NCBI RefSeq assembly: GCF_044464525.1
Contig: NZ_JBIQLE010000001.1
Span: 1-64,000, forward strand
Reading direction: 5' to 3'
Source: Pusillimonas sp044464525
GTDB taxonomy: Bacteria > Pseudomonadota > Gammaproteobacteria > Burkholderiales > Burkholderiaceae_B
DNA length: 64,000 nt
Within the stretch, counting starts at the first letter, position 1. Each line of letters begins with the position of its first letter. The notes below the pieces were generated by a model. That model saw only the letters and a program-made list of their open reading frames with translations. It did not search any database and was not told the origin of the DNA. Below are positions 17,778-26,563 of the stretch, in pieces. Position numbers and translations under genes: made by a program.

Positions 17778-19073
17778 ATGAGCAAGAACATCGTCGTGAT
17801 AGGCACCCAGTGGGGTGATGAAGGCAAAGGGAAGATCGTCGACTGGCTGGCGGAGTCCGCCCAGGGCGTGGTGCGCTTCCAAGGGGGCCATAATGCGGGC
17901 CATACGCTGTGGATCAAGGGCCAGAAGACAATTCTGCGCCTGATTCCCTCGGGCATCATGCACCCGGACCTTACCTGCTACATCGGCAACGGCGTGGTCT
18001 TGTCGCCTGAAGCGCTATTGAAGGAAATCAACGAACTCGAACAGGCCGGCCTCGATGTACGCTCGCGTCTACAGATTTCGCTGGCGTGCCCCCTTATCCT
18101 GCCCTATCACGTGGCGCTGGACCAAGCCCGCGAATTGCGCAAGGGCGAAGGCAAGATCGGCACGACGGGCCGGGGTATCGGGCCGGCATACGAAGATAAG
18201 GTCGCTCGACGCGCATTGCGGGTGCAAGATCTATACGATCCGGCGATTTTCGAAGAAAAGCTTAACGAAGCCCTTGATTATCATAACTTCGTGCTAACTC
18301 AATACCTGGGCGCCAAAGCCGTTTCGTCCGACGAAGTGCGCGACCAGGCCATGGCGCTTGCGGGCCAGATCGAGCCTATGGTGACCGATGTATCAAACAA
18401 CCTGCATATTGCCCAGAAGGCGGGCCACAAACTGTTGTTCGAGGGCGCGCAAGGTTCTTTGCTCGACATCGACCACGGCACCTATCCGTTCGTGACCAGC
18501 AGCAATTGCGTTGCGGGCGCGGCGGCCGCGGGCGCCGGCGTCGGTCCGCAAAGCTTGAATTACGTGCTGGGTATTGCCAAGGCCTATACCACGCGCGTTG
18601 GTTCGGGGCCGTTCCCCACCGAATTGCTGGACGACACCGGTGCACGGTTGGCCACGGTTGGAAAAGAGTTCGGTTCGGTGACGGGGCGTCCGCGCCGCTG
18701 CGGCTGGTTCGATGGCGCAGCCATGAAGCGCGCCGTCATGATCAACGGGATATCCGGCTTGTGCGTCACAAAGCTCGACGTGCTGGATGGGGTTGAGACC
18801 ATCAAGATCGGGGTGGGCTATCGCTATAAAGGCGAATTCCTCGATGTGCTGCCCTACGGTGCTCATGCCGCCGCCGAAGCCGAACCGGTACTCGAGGAAA
18901 TGCCCGGCTGGAAGGATTCCACCGTGGGCATTACCGAGTACGATTCCTTGCCCGCCAATGCGCGCAGCTACCTGCAGCGTATCGCCGAGGTGTGCGACGT
19001 ACCCATCGACATGGTGTCCACCGGACCTGATCGTGTGGAAACCATCATGTTGCGCCATCCGTTCGGAAACTGA
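17778..19073 (+). CDS. purA: adenylosuccinate synthetase
   Basis: First committed step of AMP synthesis from IMP: GTP-dependent ligation of aspartate to IMP. The 431-residue protein has the N-terminal GTP-binding motif QWGDEGKGK (residues 11-19), the GGHNAGHTLW motif with the catalytic histidine, GTTGRGIGPAYEDK and TRVGSGPFPTE. It lies 79 bases downstream of hisZ and is probably cotranscribed with it. Confidence 0.97.
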   Translation: MSKNIVVIGTQWGDEGKGKIVDWLAESAQGVVRFQGGHNAGHTLWIKGQKTILRLIPSGIMHPDLTCYIGNGVVLSPEALLKEINELEQAGLDVRSRLQISLACPLILPYHVALDQARELRKGEGKIGTTGRGIGPAYEDKVARRALRVQDLYDPAIFEEKLNEALDYHNFVLTQYLGAKAVSSDEVRDQAMALAGQIEPMVTDVSNNLHIAQKAGHKLLFEGAQGSLLDIDHGTYPFVTSSNCVAGAAAAGAGVGPQSLNYVLGIAKAYTTRVGSGPFPTELLDDTGARLATVGKEFGSVTGRPRRCGWFDGAAMKRAVMINGISGLCVTKLDVLDGVETIKIGVGYRYKGEFLDVLPYGAHAAAEAEPVLEEMPGWKDSTVGITEYDSLPANARSYLQRIAEVCDVPIDMVSTGPDRVETIMLRHPFGN

Positions 19074-19079
19074 GCTCTT

Positions 19080-19108
19080 TTGCAACGGCCTTGTCCCAGG
19101 GGTATGAT
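19080..19108 (+). promoter_or_regulatory. sigma70-type promoter for the phosphoribosyltransferase gene
   Basis: TTGCAA at 19080-19085 and TATGAT at 19103-19108 with a 17-base spacer, beginning just after the purA stop and 39 bases before the next start codon. Both hexamers are close to consensus. Confidence 0.55.
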
Positions 19109-19146
19109 TACGCTCCTTGCTTTCAAGTAAAAACGCGGAGTGAACC

Positions 19147-19695
19147 ATGAACCTGCCGTCCAGCACCGATCGTGATCTTTGGGTCAGTTGGGACCAATAT
19201 CATGCGCAGATTGACCGCCTTGCATTGATCATCCATGAGTCTGGCTGGAAATTCGACAAGATCATCTGCTTGGCGCGGGGTGGTGTACGGGTTGGAGACG
19301 TGCTTTCACGTATCTACGACGTGCCACTGGGAATTCTGGCCACAAGCAGTTACCGCGAGGCGGCCGGCACTCAGCAGGGCACTCTGGATATCGCCCAGTT
19401 CATTACCATCACCCGCGGCACGCTCGATGGCAGGGTGCTGTTGGTTGATGACATGGTCGATACCGGCCTGACCTTCATCCGCGTGGGCGAGCACCTGCGG
19501 TCGCAATTTCCGGCCATCACCGAAATGAAAAGCGCGGTATTGTGGTGGAAGGGCCATTCGCAAGCGTCTCCCGATTACTATGTCGAGAAACTGCCCACCA
19601 ATCCATGGATTCATCAGCCATTCGAAGATTACGACAGCCTGCGCCCGCATCAGCTTGAGGCTTGGGTGCGCAAGGGCAAGCGCAACACCGGGTAA
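19147..19695 (+). CDS. purine-type phosphoribosyltransferase
   Basis: Type I phosphoribosyltransferase of the xanthine/hypoxanthine-guanine salvage group, converting a purine base and PRPP to the nucleotide. The 182-residue product carries the PRPP-binding signature VLLVDDMVDTGLTF (acidic pair Asp101-Asp102) and the early loop ICLARGGVRVGD. Exact base specificity cannot be read from sequence. Position just after purA fits a purine role. The ATG at 19147 is preceded by GGAGTGA and by its own predicted promoter. Confidence 0.85.
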   Translation: MNLPSSTDRDLWVSWDQYHAQIDRLALIIHESGWKFDKIICLARGGVRVGDVLSRIYDVPLGILATSSYREAAGTQQGTLDIAQFITITRGTLDGRVLLVDDMVDTGLTFIRVGEHLRSQFPAITEMKSAVLWWKGHSQASPDYYVEKLPTNPWIHQPFEDYDSLRPHQLEAWVRKGKRNTG

Positions 19696-19773
19696 TATGG
19701 TAGAATTTAATGCTTTATAAAAATACCGCCGGCACATTTAAACCCACAATTTTTTAAAGAGGCTTATCGATAC

Positions 19774-19986
19774 ATGCCAACCGTTCGTCTTAAAGAAAAC
19801 GAGCCATTTGAAGCCGCACTGCGCCGTTTTAAACGCACCATCGAAAAAACCGGTCTGTTGACCGAGCTGCGTTCGCGCGAATTCTATGAAAAGCCCACCG
19901 CCGAGCGCAAGCGCAAGCATGCTGCCGCGGTCAAGCGTCACTATAAGCGCATCCGCAGCCAACAATTGCCCCCGCGCCTCTATTGA
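19774..19986 (+). CDS. rpsU: 30S ribosomal protein bS21
   Basis: Small ribosomal subunit protein involved in mRNA binding at initiation. The 70-residue product is basic and has the bS21 sequence MPTVRLKENEPFEAALRRFK near the start and an Arg/Lys-rich C-terminus. It is the first gene of the rpsU-dnaG-rpoD macromolecular-synthesis operon. Its stop overlaps the TTG start of dnaG (TTGA), so primase translation is likely coupled to rpsU. Confidence 0.97.
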   Translation: MPTVRLKENEPFEAALRRFKRTIEKTGLLTELRSREFYEKPTAERKRKHAAAVKRHYKRIRSQQLPPRLY

Positions 19987-21872
19987 TACCAGACTCATTT
20001 GTCCAAGAGCTTCTTGCCCGGGTAGATGTAGTCGACGTCGTCGGGCGCTATGTGCAGTTGCGCAAGGGCGGGGCCAACTTGCTTGGCCTATGTCCATTCC
20101 ATAACGAAAAATCTCCCTCATTCACTGTCAGCCCCACCAAGCAGTTCTATCACTGCTTTGGTTGCGGAGCACATGGCAGCGCCATATCGTTTCTCATGGA
20201 GCACACCGGGGCCAGCTTCCCGGAGGCTGTGCGCAGCCTTGCCGCATCGGCGGGCATGGTCGTTCCTGAAGAAAATCGCAGCCCCGCTCAACGGGCGGCA
20301 TCGCAGCGCCGCAAAGAAGAAGTTTCGCGACACCAGCAGATTCTCGATGCGGCGAATGCCTACTACCAGCGCGGCCTCAAGGCTTCTCCTGCCGCTATTG
20401 GCTACCTGAAGCAAAGAGGCCTAAGCGGACAAATAGCCGCGCGCTTTGGTTTGGGTTGGACAGGGGGCGACCGGCGCGGCCTTGCGTCGATTTTTCCGAA
20501 CTATGAAGACCCGCTCCTGGTCGAATCGGGGCTGGTTATCGAGGCTGACGACGGGCGCCGCTACGATCGTTTTCGCGAGCGCGTCATGTTTCCCATCCGG
20601 AACACGCGGGGGCTCATCATCGGCTTCGGCGGACGTCTTATTGCCAAAGGCGAGCCCAAGTATCTGAATTCGCCCGAAACCGCTGTGTTTTCCAAGGGCC
20701 GCGAGCTATACGGCCTGTGGGAGGCCCGTACTGCGGTTCGCTCCGAGGGCTGTGTTTTGGTGGTCGAGGGGTATATGGACGTGGTGGGCCTGGCCCAGCA
20801 AGGGGTTGAGAATGCCGTCGCCACGCTGGGCACCGCCACCACCCCCGAACACGTGCAAAAGCTTCTGCGGTTAAGCGACAAGGTCGTTTTCAGTTTTGAC
20901 GGCGACAAGGCAGGGCGACGCGCCGCGTGGCGGGCTCTGCAGGTTTGCCTGCCACTGCTGCGTGACGACGCCTCGATACGTTTTTTGTTTCTGCCGGCAG
21001 AGCACGACCCAGACTCTTACGTTCGAGAGTACGGCGCAGAAGCATTTCGTGCCTCACTGGCCGAAGCGGACCCGCTGTCGCGCTTCATGCTCGATGAGCT
21101 GGGGTCCCATCATGCTCTGGGCGAGGCCGAGGGTCGAGCAGCCTGCGTACATGAGGCCAAGCCGTTGTTGGCCGCGATTCCGCCCGGTACCTTGCGCATG
21201 CAGATCGAGCGAGAGTTTGCGCAGATCGTAAAGCTTACTCCTGAAGAGCTGGCGAGCATGCTGAAATCGGCGCCCGAGGCCCCTCTGAATGTACATCCGG
21301 ACAATGTATATTCCAGCCGGCCCCAGGATGCCGAGGGTCCGCAGTTTCTGGACGGTCCGCCAGATGACTACGAGCCCCAAGAGCCTTGGGAACAGGTTTC
21401 GGCGCGCCCATCCAGGGCCCGAACCACGAGGCAGCAGCGCTCGCGGGCGGTGACGCCCATGGCCAAGCGTTTGTTACGGCTTTTGCTCGCCCATCCCGAG
21501 CTCGTCGACCGCCTCGGTGATCAACAGCTTGAAATTCTGGAACAAGGCCCCCATTTGGTACTTGTACGAGATTTGATTGCTTTAGCCCACACCAGTGGCG
21601 CGCGCCATATCGGAGCCCTGTTGCAGGCGGCCGATCCGGCCGAGGAACTGACGCAGGTGCTTACTAGTCTAAGTACCGAGGTGTTGGAGCAAGATGATTT
21701 GCCCGACCCGCTGGCTGAATGGAACGATGCGTTGCATCGTATTGAACTCGAGTCCATCAAGGCCGAGCAATCCGAGCTGATTGCCAGAGGCCTGAAGGAC
21801 GAGGCCGCGCGCCAGCGCTACCAGAAATTGACGCGCAGACTGGCCCTTTTGAATAGTGCTTCTGCGCACTGA
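19983..21872 (+). CDS. dnaG: DNA primase
   Basis: Synthesises RNA primers at the replication fork, recruited by DnaB. The 629-residue protein has an N-terminal zinc finger (CPFH at 37-40, CFGC at 58-61), the primase core with a TOPRIM domain (VLVVEGYMDVVGLAQQG and FSFDGDKAGRRAA), and a C-terminal DnaB-interacting helical domain after a proline-rich linker. The start is TTG at 19983, overlapping the rpsU stop; the N-terminus (MIPDSFVQELLARVDVVDVV) matches the family. The weak start codon probably keeps primase scarce relative to S21. Confidence 0.96.
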   Translation: MIPDSFVQELLARVDVVDVVGRYVQLRKGGANLLGLCPFHNEKSPSFTVSPTKQFYHCFGCGAHGSAISFLMEHTGASFPEAVRSLAASAGMVVPEENRSPAQRAASQRRKEEVSRHQQILDAANAYYQRGLKASPAAIGYLKQRGLSGQIAARFGLGWTGGDRRGLASIFPNYEDPLLVESGLVIEADDGRRYDRFRERVMFPIRNTRGLIIGFGGRLIAKGEPKYLNSPETAVFSKGRELYGLWEARTAVRSEGCVLVVEGYMDVVGLAQQGVENAVATLGTATTPEHVQKLLRLSDKVVFSFDGDKAGRRAAWRALQVCLPLLRDDASIRFLFLPAEHDPDSYVREYGAEAFRASLAEADPLSRFMLDELGSHHALGEAEGRAACVHEAKPLLAAIPPGTLRMQIEREFAQIVKLTPEELASMLKSAPEAPLNVHPDNVYSSRPQDAEGPQFLDGPPDDYEPQEPWEQVSARPSRARTTRQQRSRAVTPMAKRLLRLLLAHPELVDRLGDQQLEILEQGPHLVLVRDLIALAHTSGARHIGALLQAADPAEELTQVLTSLSTEVLEQDDLPDPLAEWNDALHRIELESIKAEQSELIARGLKDEAARQRYQKLTRRLALLNSASAH

Positions 21873-22107
21873 GTGTTGTAAAATAAAGAGTTTCGCATTG
21901 CCCTATAGGCTAATGCGCCAAAGTACGGTTTTACGCCGGTCGCCCCTTTTTGGCCTTGCACATATGTCAGACAAGGATTTTACGGTATTTGGGCGCTGGG
22001 CAATTGATCGACCTTGAGCGCATGGCCTGATACCTTGCGAGAGTAGTTTTGCCATGCAATACCGGCGCGATTTCCCGCGCGTCTGATATGCATTTACGGA
22101 AGCGACT

Positions 22108-24387
22108 ATGACCCAAGCCACAGGTAAGACCCCGTTGGTAGCTGAACAAGAAGCCGTGAAGAAAGCCAAGAAGACGGCTGCTGCGACCAAAAGCACCGCC
22201 AAGACCGCTGTAAAGGTTGCGGCCGATGCCAAGGCCGAATCGGCGCCCGCGCCGGCGGCCAAGAAGGCGGCCGTGAAAAAAGCAGCCGTGAAAAAAGCCG
22301 TAGCCAAGAAGGCCGCCGTCAAGAAAACCGCCGTCAAGAAGACAGCTGTTAAAAAAGCGGCGGCCAAAACCGCCGCCAAGGCTGCTCGTGCCGTCCCGTC
22401 GGGGCGCCGTCCCGGCCGTCCGGCCAAGGCCGCCAACAATGATTCGGCCGATTACGACGACAACGATGTCGAAGTTATTCCCGAACTAAAGCCGGCGCCC
22501 AAGCGCGGCGGCAAGCGCGGCAAGGGCGATAAAGAAGCCCCTGCGCGCAGCCAAATGACGCCAGAGGAACAAGAGGCGCGCCGTAATCGTCTCAAGGTGC
22601 TGATCAAGCTAGGCAAAGAGCGCGGCTACCTTACCTACGGCGAAATCAACGACCACTTGCCCGACGATCTGGTCGATGCCGAAGCCATCGACGGCATCAT
22701 CAGCACTTTCAGTGACATGGGCATCTCGGTCTACGACCAGGCGCCCGACGCCGAATCGCTGCTGCTCAACGATAATGCGCCGGTGGCCTCCAACGACGAT
22801 GACGTCGAGGACGAAGCCGAAGCCGCCCTCACTACCGTTGATTCCGATTTTGGCCGCACCACCGACCCCGTCCGCATGTATATGCGCGAAATGGGCACAG
22901 TCGAGCTTCTGACGCGTGAGGGCGAGATCGAGATCGCCAAGCGAATCGAAGACGGCCTCAAGCATATGGTCATGGCCATTGCGGCTTGTCCCACCACCGT
23001 CAACGAAATCCTGGCATACGTGCAGCGCGTGCGTGACGGCCATGCTCAAATCGACGAAGTTGTCGACGGCCTGGTCGACGACGAGGGCGAAGAGTACGCC
23101 GGCGCGGGCGTTTCCGTCGACAACGATGACGCCGAAGATGGCCCCGCAGGTGGAATGAGCAGCAGGCAGATCGAGCACCTGCGCACGAAATCGCTCAAGA
23201 AGTTCGAGAACGTCTCCGTATGGTTTGAGAAAATGCGGAAGGCTTTCGAGACGAAGGGCTACGACGCGGCCGAGTACGAAGAAGCCCAGCAGGCCATTCT
23301 TGCCGAACTCATCGGGGTGCGGTTTACCGCCAAGATGGTTGAGCGCCTGGCCGACACGCTGCGCGAGCAGGTTGCGCAAGTGCGCCAGCTCGAGCGCGAA
23401 GTGCTGCACATTTGCGTTGACCGCGCAGACATGCCTCGCATGCATTTCATCAAGACGTTTCCCGGTAACGAAACCAACCTCGATTGGGTGCTGCGGGAAG
23501 TCGCCGCCGGCCATCCATATTCCGAGACGCTCGAGCGCCACGTGCCGGCCGTACAAGAGCTGCAACAGAAGCTTATCGACCTTCAAACCCGAGTCGTTCT
23601 GCCGCTTAAAGACCTCAAGGACGTCAACAAGCGCATGGCGACGGGCGAAGCCAAGGCCCGCAAGGCCAAGCGCGAAATGACCGAAGCCAACCTGCGACTG
23701 GTCATTTCCATTGCCAAAAAATACACCAACCGGGGCTTGCAGTTCCTGGATCTCATCCAAGAAGGCAATATCGGGTTGATGAAGGCGGTCGACAAGTTCG
23801 AGTATCGCCGCGGGTATAAGTTTTCAACTTACGCCACGTGGTGGATACGTCAGGCCATTACGCGCTCGATCGCCGACCAGGCGCGCACCATTCGTATTCC
23901 GGTGCACATGATCGAAACCATCAACAAGATGAACCGCATCAATCGCCAGATTCTGCAAGAAACCGGCACAGAGCCCGATCCGGCCACGCTGGCGCAGAAG
24001 ATGGACATGCCCGAAGACAAGGTGCGTAAAATCCTCAAGATCGCCAAAGAGCCCATCTCCATGGAAACTCCGATCGGCGATGACGATGATTCCCATCTGG
24101 GCGATTTCATCGAAGACACCGGCACCCTGTCGCCGTCCGAGTGGGCGTTGCATGGGTCGATGCGCGATGTGGTCAAAGAGGTGCTCGATTCTCTTACCCC
24201 CCGCGAGGCCAAAGTGTTGCGTATGCGTTTCGGCATCGAAATGAGCACCGACCAAACTCTTGAAGAGGTCGGCAAGCAGTTCGATGTTACGCGCGAGCGC
24301 ATTCGTCAGATCGAGGCCAAGGCGCTACGCAAGTTGCGTCACCCAAGCCGGTCCGACAAGCTCAAGAGCTTTCTCGAAGGGCAGTAA
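22108..24387 (+). CDS. rpoD: RNA polymerase primary sigma factor (sigma70)
   Basis: Housekeeping sigma factor directing RNA polymerase to -35/-10 promoters. The 759-residue protein is long because of a Lys/Ala/Val-rich N-terminal extension (about residues 15-95) made of repeated KKAAVKK-type units, resembling the tails of histone H1-like proteins. After it come region 1.1 (LIKLGKERGYLTYGEINDHL), the non-conserved acidic insert, region 2 (LRLVISIAKKYTNRGLQFLD, YKFSTYATWWIRQAI), region 3, and region 4 ending in the -35 reading helix (VTRERIRQIEAKALRKLRHP). A strong terminator follows. Confidence 0.96.
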   Translation: MTQATGKTPLVAEQEAVKKAKKTAAATKSTAKTAVKVAADAKAESAPAPAAKKAAVKKAAVKKAVAKKAAVKKTAVKKTAVKKAAAKTAAKAARAVPSGRRPGRPAKAANNDSADYDDNDVEVIPELKPAPKRGGKRGKGDKEAPARSQMTPEEQEARRNRLKVLIKLGKERGYLTYGEINDHLPDDLVDAEAIDGIISTFSDMGISVYDQAPDAESLLLNDNAPVASNDDDVEDEAEAALTTVDSDFGRTTDPVRMYMREMGTVELLTREGEIEIAKRIEDGLKHMVMAIAACPTTVNEILAYVQRVRDGHAQIDEVVDGLVDDEGEEYAGAGVSVDNDDAEDGPAGGMSSRQIEHLRTKSLKKFENVSVWFEKMRKAFETKGYDAAEYEEAQQAILAELIGVRFTAKMVERLADTLREQVAQVRQLEREVLHICVDRADMPRMHFIKTFPGNETNLDWVLREVAAGHPYSETLERHVPAVQELQQKLIDLQTRVVLPLKDLKDVNKRMATGEAKARKAKREMTEANLRLVISIAKKYTNRGLQFLDLIQEGNIGLMKAVDKFEYRRGYKFSTYATWWIRQAITRSIADQARTIRIPVHMIETINKMNRINRQILQETGTEPDPATLAQKMDMPEDKVRKILKIAKEPISMETPIGDDDDSHLGDFIEDTGTLSPSEWALHGSMRDVVKEVLDSLTPREAKVLRMRFGIEMSTDQTLEEVGKQFDVTRERIRQIEAKALRKLRHPSRSDKLKSFLEGQ

Positions 24388-24434
24388 GGCAGGTGTTTTC
24401 TTGGGCCGGGGGCTGTAAGGCCTTCGTTCCTGCT

Positions 24435-24463
24435 GCAAAACGGGCCCCATGGGCCCGTTTTGC
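24435..24463 (+). terminator. terminator after rpoD
   Basis: A perfect 13-base stem (GCAAAACGGGCCC and its reverse complement) with a CAT loop. The stem itself contains AAAA/TTTT flanks, so it can act on both strands. It closes the rpsU-dnaG-rpoD operon. Confidence 0.8.
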
Positions 24464-24607
24464 CGTTCAGGGTGCGCGGCAATACCGGTATCATAAGAAG
24501 GCAGGCAAGGGAGGCCGCGAACACCCGCAACACAGGCTCCTTTGCCGTGAACTGCGCAAAATGCGCGCCGCGCAGCCACCCACTTCTCGATCAACAGGAG
24601 CAATGCA

Positions 24608-25564
24608 ATGACAAGGTCCATCAATATTGCTGTGGCGGGCGCCGGGGCGTTTGGCGTCAAGCACCTTGCGGCGCTCGCGCTAATCGAAGGGGTTAATCTG
24701 TTGTCGGTGGTGGACCCTGAAATCGACAAGGCACGTAGCGCGGCCACCCGCTTTGGCGCACCTCACTCTGGCGCCGACCTGCTCGAAACCCTGGCCTTGC
24801 CAGGCCTTGATGCCGTAATTCTGTGTACGCCCACTCCCATGCACGCGCGCCAGGCTTTAGCCTGTTTGAAGGCCGGCAAGCACGTGCAGGTTGAAATTCC
24901 GCTGGCCGATCGGCTGGAAGACGCCCGCGAAGTGGCCGATGAGGCCCAAGGCCGCAGGCTGGTCGCCATGTGCGGCCACACACGGCGCTTCAACCCCAGT
25001 CACCAGTATGTGCGCCGGCGGATCGATGCGGGCGAGTTTCGCTTGCAGCATCTGGTGGCGCAAACCTATTTTTTTCGCCGTAGCAATATCAACGCCTTGG
25101 GCGAGCCCAGAAGCTGGACCGACCATCTGCTATGGCACCATGCGGCGCATACAGTTGATCTTTTCTTGTATCAGGACGGCGGGCAGATCACCCAGGCGCA
25201 TATCGTGCAGGGGCATGTGGATGCCCAGTTGGGTATCGCCCTGGATATGTCGATCCAGCTAAGAAGCAGCACCGGCGCGCTGTGCACGCTGGCGCTGAGT
25301 TTCAATAATGAAGGCCCCTTGGGTACGACATTTCGCTACATAGGCGACACGGCCACGTATATCGCGTCGTACGACGATCTTTATACTGGCGCTGACAAAA
25401 AGATTGACGTCAGCGGCGTGGCGGTGTCCATGAACGGCATTGAGCTGCAAGATCGCGAGTTTGTGGCGGCCATACTCGAGGGGCGCGAATCCAGAGCCAG
25501 CGCGGCCAGTGTGCTTCCGTGCTATGAGGTTCTTGATCGGCTGGAGCAACAGCTGGCCGGCTGA
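24608..25564 (+). CDS. LigC/PmdC-like 4-carboxy-2-hydroxymuconate-6-semialdehyde dehydrogenase (Gfo/Idh/MocA family)
   Basis: NADP-dependent oxidoreductase of the Gfo/Idh/MocA family. The 318-residue protein has an N-terminal Rossmann fold (VAGAGAFGVKHLAAL), the segment AVILCTPTPMHARQALACL, then KHVQVEIPLAD and the C-terminal substrate-domain motif GEPRSWTDHLLWHHAAHTVD. From memory of the family this strongly resembles LigC, which oxidises the ring-cleavage product in the protocatechuate 4,5-pathway. No other ring-cleavage genes are visible within the window, so it is an orphan here and the substrate is inferred. It follows the rpoD terminator and converges with the DUF3820 gene, the two stops adjacent. 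Confidence 0.75.
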   Translation: MTRSINIAVAGAGAFGVKHLAALALIEGVNLLSVVDPEIDKARSAATRFGAPHSGADLLETLALPGLDAVILCTPTPMHARQALACLKAGKHVQVEIPLADRLEDAREVADEAQGRRLVAMCGHTRRFNPSHQYVRRRIDAGEFRLQHLVAQTYFFRRSNINALGEPRSWTDHLLWHHAAHTVDLFLYQDGGQITQAHIVQGHVDAQLGIALDMSIQLRSSTGALCTLALSFNNEGPLGTTFRYIGDTATYIASYDDLYTGADKKIDVSGVAVSMNGIELQDREFVAAILEGRESRASAASVLPCYEVLDRLEQQLAG

Positions 25565-25786
25565 TCACACGCTTTTTTCGCGCAGCGGGTCAAGAAGGCC
25601 CCGCAGCCCATTGTGATCAAGCTCGTGCGTCAGGGCCAGTAGGCGGCCTATTTCGCCGGGAGGAAACCCCTTGCGTGCGAACCACGCCAGGTAAGGGCCG
25701 GGCAGATCGGCGATAAGCCGGCCCTGATATTTTCCGAAGGGCATCTTGCGTGTGACCAGCGCTTGCAGGTCGGATGTATTCGTCAT
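25565..25786 (-). CDS. DUF3820 family protein
   Basis: Small protein of unknown biochemical function (73 residues). It has the family core LVTRKMPFGKYQGRLIADLP and PYLAWFARKGFPPGEIGRLLAL, ending DHNGLRGLLDPLR. DUF3820 domains also occur appended to exonuclease-like proteins, so a nucleic-acid link is possible but unproven. The frame is open to a TTG at 25813, but the family N-terminus fits the ATG at 25786. It is convergent with the ligC-like gene with no spacer between the stops. Confidence 0.75.
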   Translation of the reverse strand: MTNTSDLQALVTRKMPFGKYQGRLIADLPGPYLAWFARKGFPPGEIGRLLALTHELDHNGLRGLLDPLREKSV

Positions 25787-25959
25787 TTGCTGTGCGATGT
25801 TAAAGGTAGGCAATTTTATTGCGGCCTGTTCGCTTGGCCTGATAAAGAGCTTGATCGGCCGGTTTCAACATCTCGCCCATCTTGCTGTGGTCGTTGGGCC
25901 AGTGGCTTACCCAACCAATGCACTATCGAGCAATATTTGACGCTGCACTAGAGGTTACA

Positions 25960-26187
25960 TCACCACCACGAGCCGGAGCTGCGGCGCACCTTTCTGGATG
26001 CCGCCTTGTTCAGGTCTTTCGCTTCCTCTTCAGCATATTCCTCTTCGCCCGGTTCATACGAGCCCTCATGCATGCAACTGCTGGGGCTCACCTTGCATTG
26101 GATCGAGCCGCCTGACGACGAACACCCGGAAATAGCTGCGGTCAGAAGCAGCGATAAGCCCAAGCGGCTCCACGTTTGAACAGTCAT
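25960..26187 (-). CDS. small lipoprotein, unknown function
   Basis: 75-residue predicted lipoprotein. It has a signal peptide (MTVQTWSRLGLSLLLTAAIS) followed by the lipobox-type ISGC with the lipidated Cys at 22, then a short mature part with two further cysteines (SIQCKVSPSSC), an acidic stretch (EPGEEEYAEEEAKD) and a basic end (SRKVRRSSGSWW). I do not recognise the family. The two mature cysteines could form a disulfide in the periplasm. An inverted repeat (CGCCTCTT ... AAGAGGCG, 26215-26250) lies just upstream of the start and may belong to its regulation. Confidence 0.65.
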   Translation of the reverse strand: MTVQTWSRLGLSLLLTAAISGCSSSGGSIQCKVSPSSCMHEGSYEPGEEEYAEEEAKDLNKAASRKVRRSSGSWW

Positions 26188-26563
26188 CTTGGCTACACCT
26201 AAAAAAGTTGCTATCGCCTCTTCTTTCTTATAGCAGACTATTAAGAGGCGCTTCAGACAGCGAGGAACCCGGCGTACGGATTAATCCTGTCCGTGATAAT
26301 GCAGAAAGCCCCGCACCGGACGAGGCTCAAAAAAATGGTTGACAACTCGACAGTCTACGGGGTTTATTGTGATGCGGTCCGGACAGTCATGCAAGATATG
26401 CGGACAAAATAGTTTGCGGTTTTATTGCTACGAAGGCATAGCCCTTTTCCATCCAGTGTGAAAGCTGCTTATGCGCGCCGTCAAGCATATCGTGGTAACC
26501 CTGCGTGGCATCCCAAGTGATCCGTGCACGAGGGAACGTGGCCTTGACTGTGAGGGGGGTGTA
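26188..26563. other. gap with possible gene fragment and inverted repeat
   Basis: A 376-base gap between the lipoprotein and the endolysin relic. It holds the inverted repeat at 26215-26250 and a consensus-like TTGACA near 26338. On the minus strand a frame ending at 26387 reads like the C-terminus of a real protein (MLDGAHKQLSHWMEKGYAF and onwards) but has no start, so it may be a truncated phage or island gene. Confidence 0.35.

Noticed and set aside
22609..23760. 383-codon minus-strand frame opposite rpoD
   Set aside because: Mirror of rpoD codon bias; no domain features.
26338..26366. TTGACA with downstream AT-rich hexamer as a promoter for the endolysin relic
   Set aside because: The best -10 candidates are 18 (TTTATT) or 20 (TATTGT) bases away and weak; not strong enough to list as a promoter.
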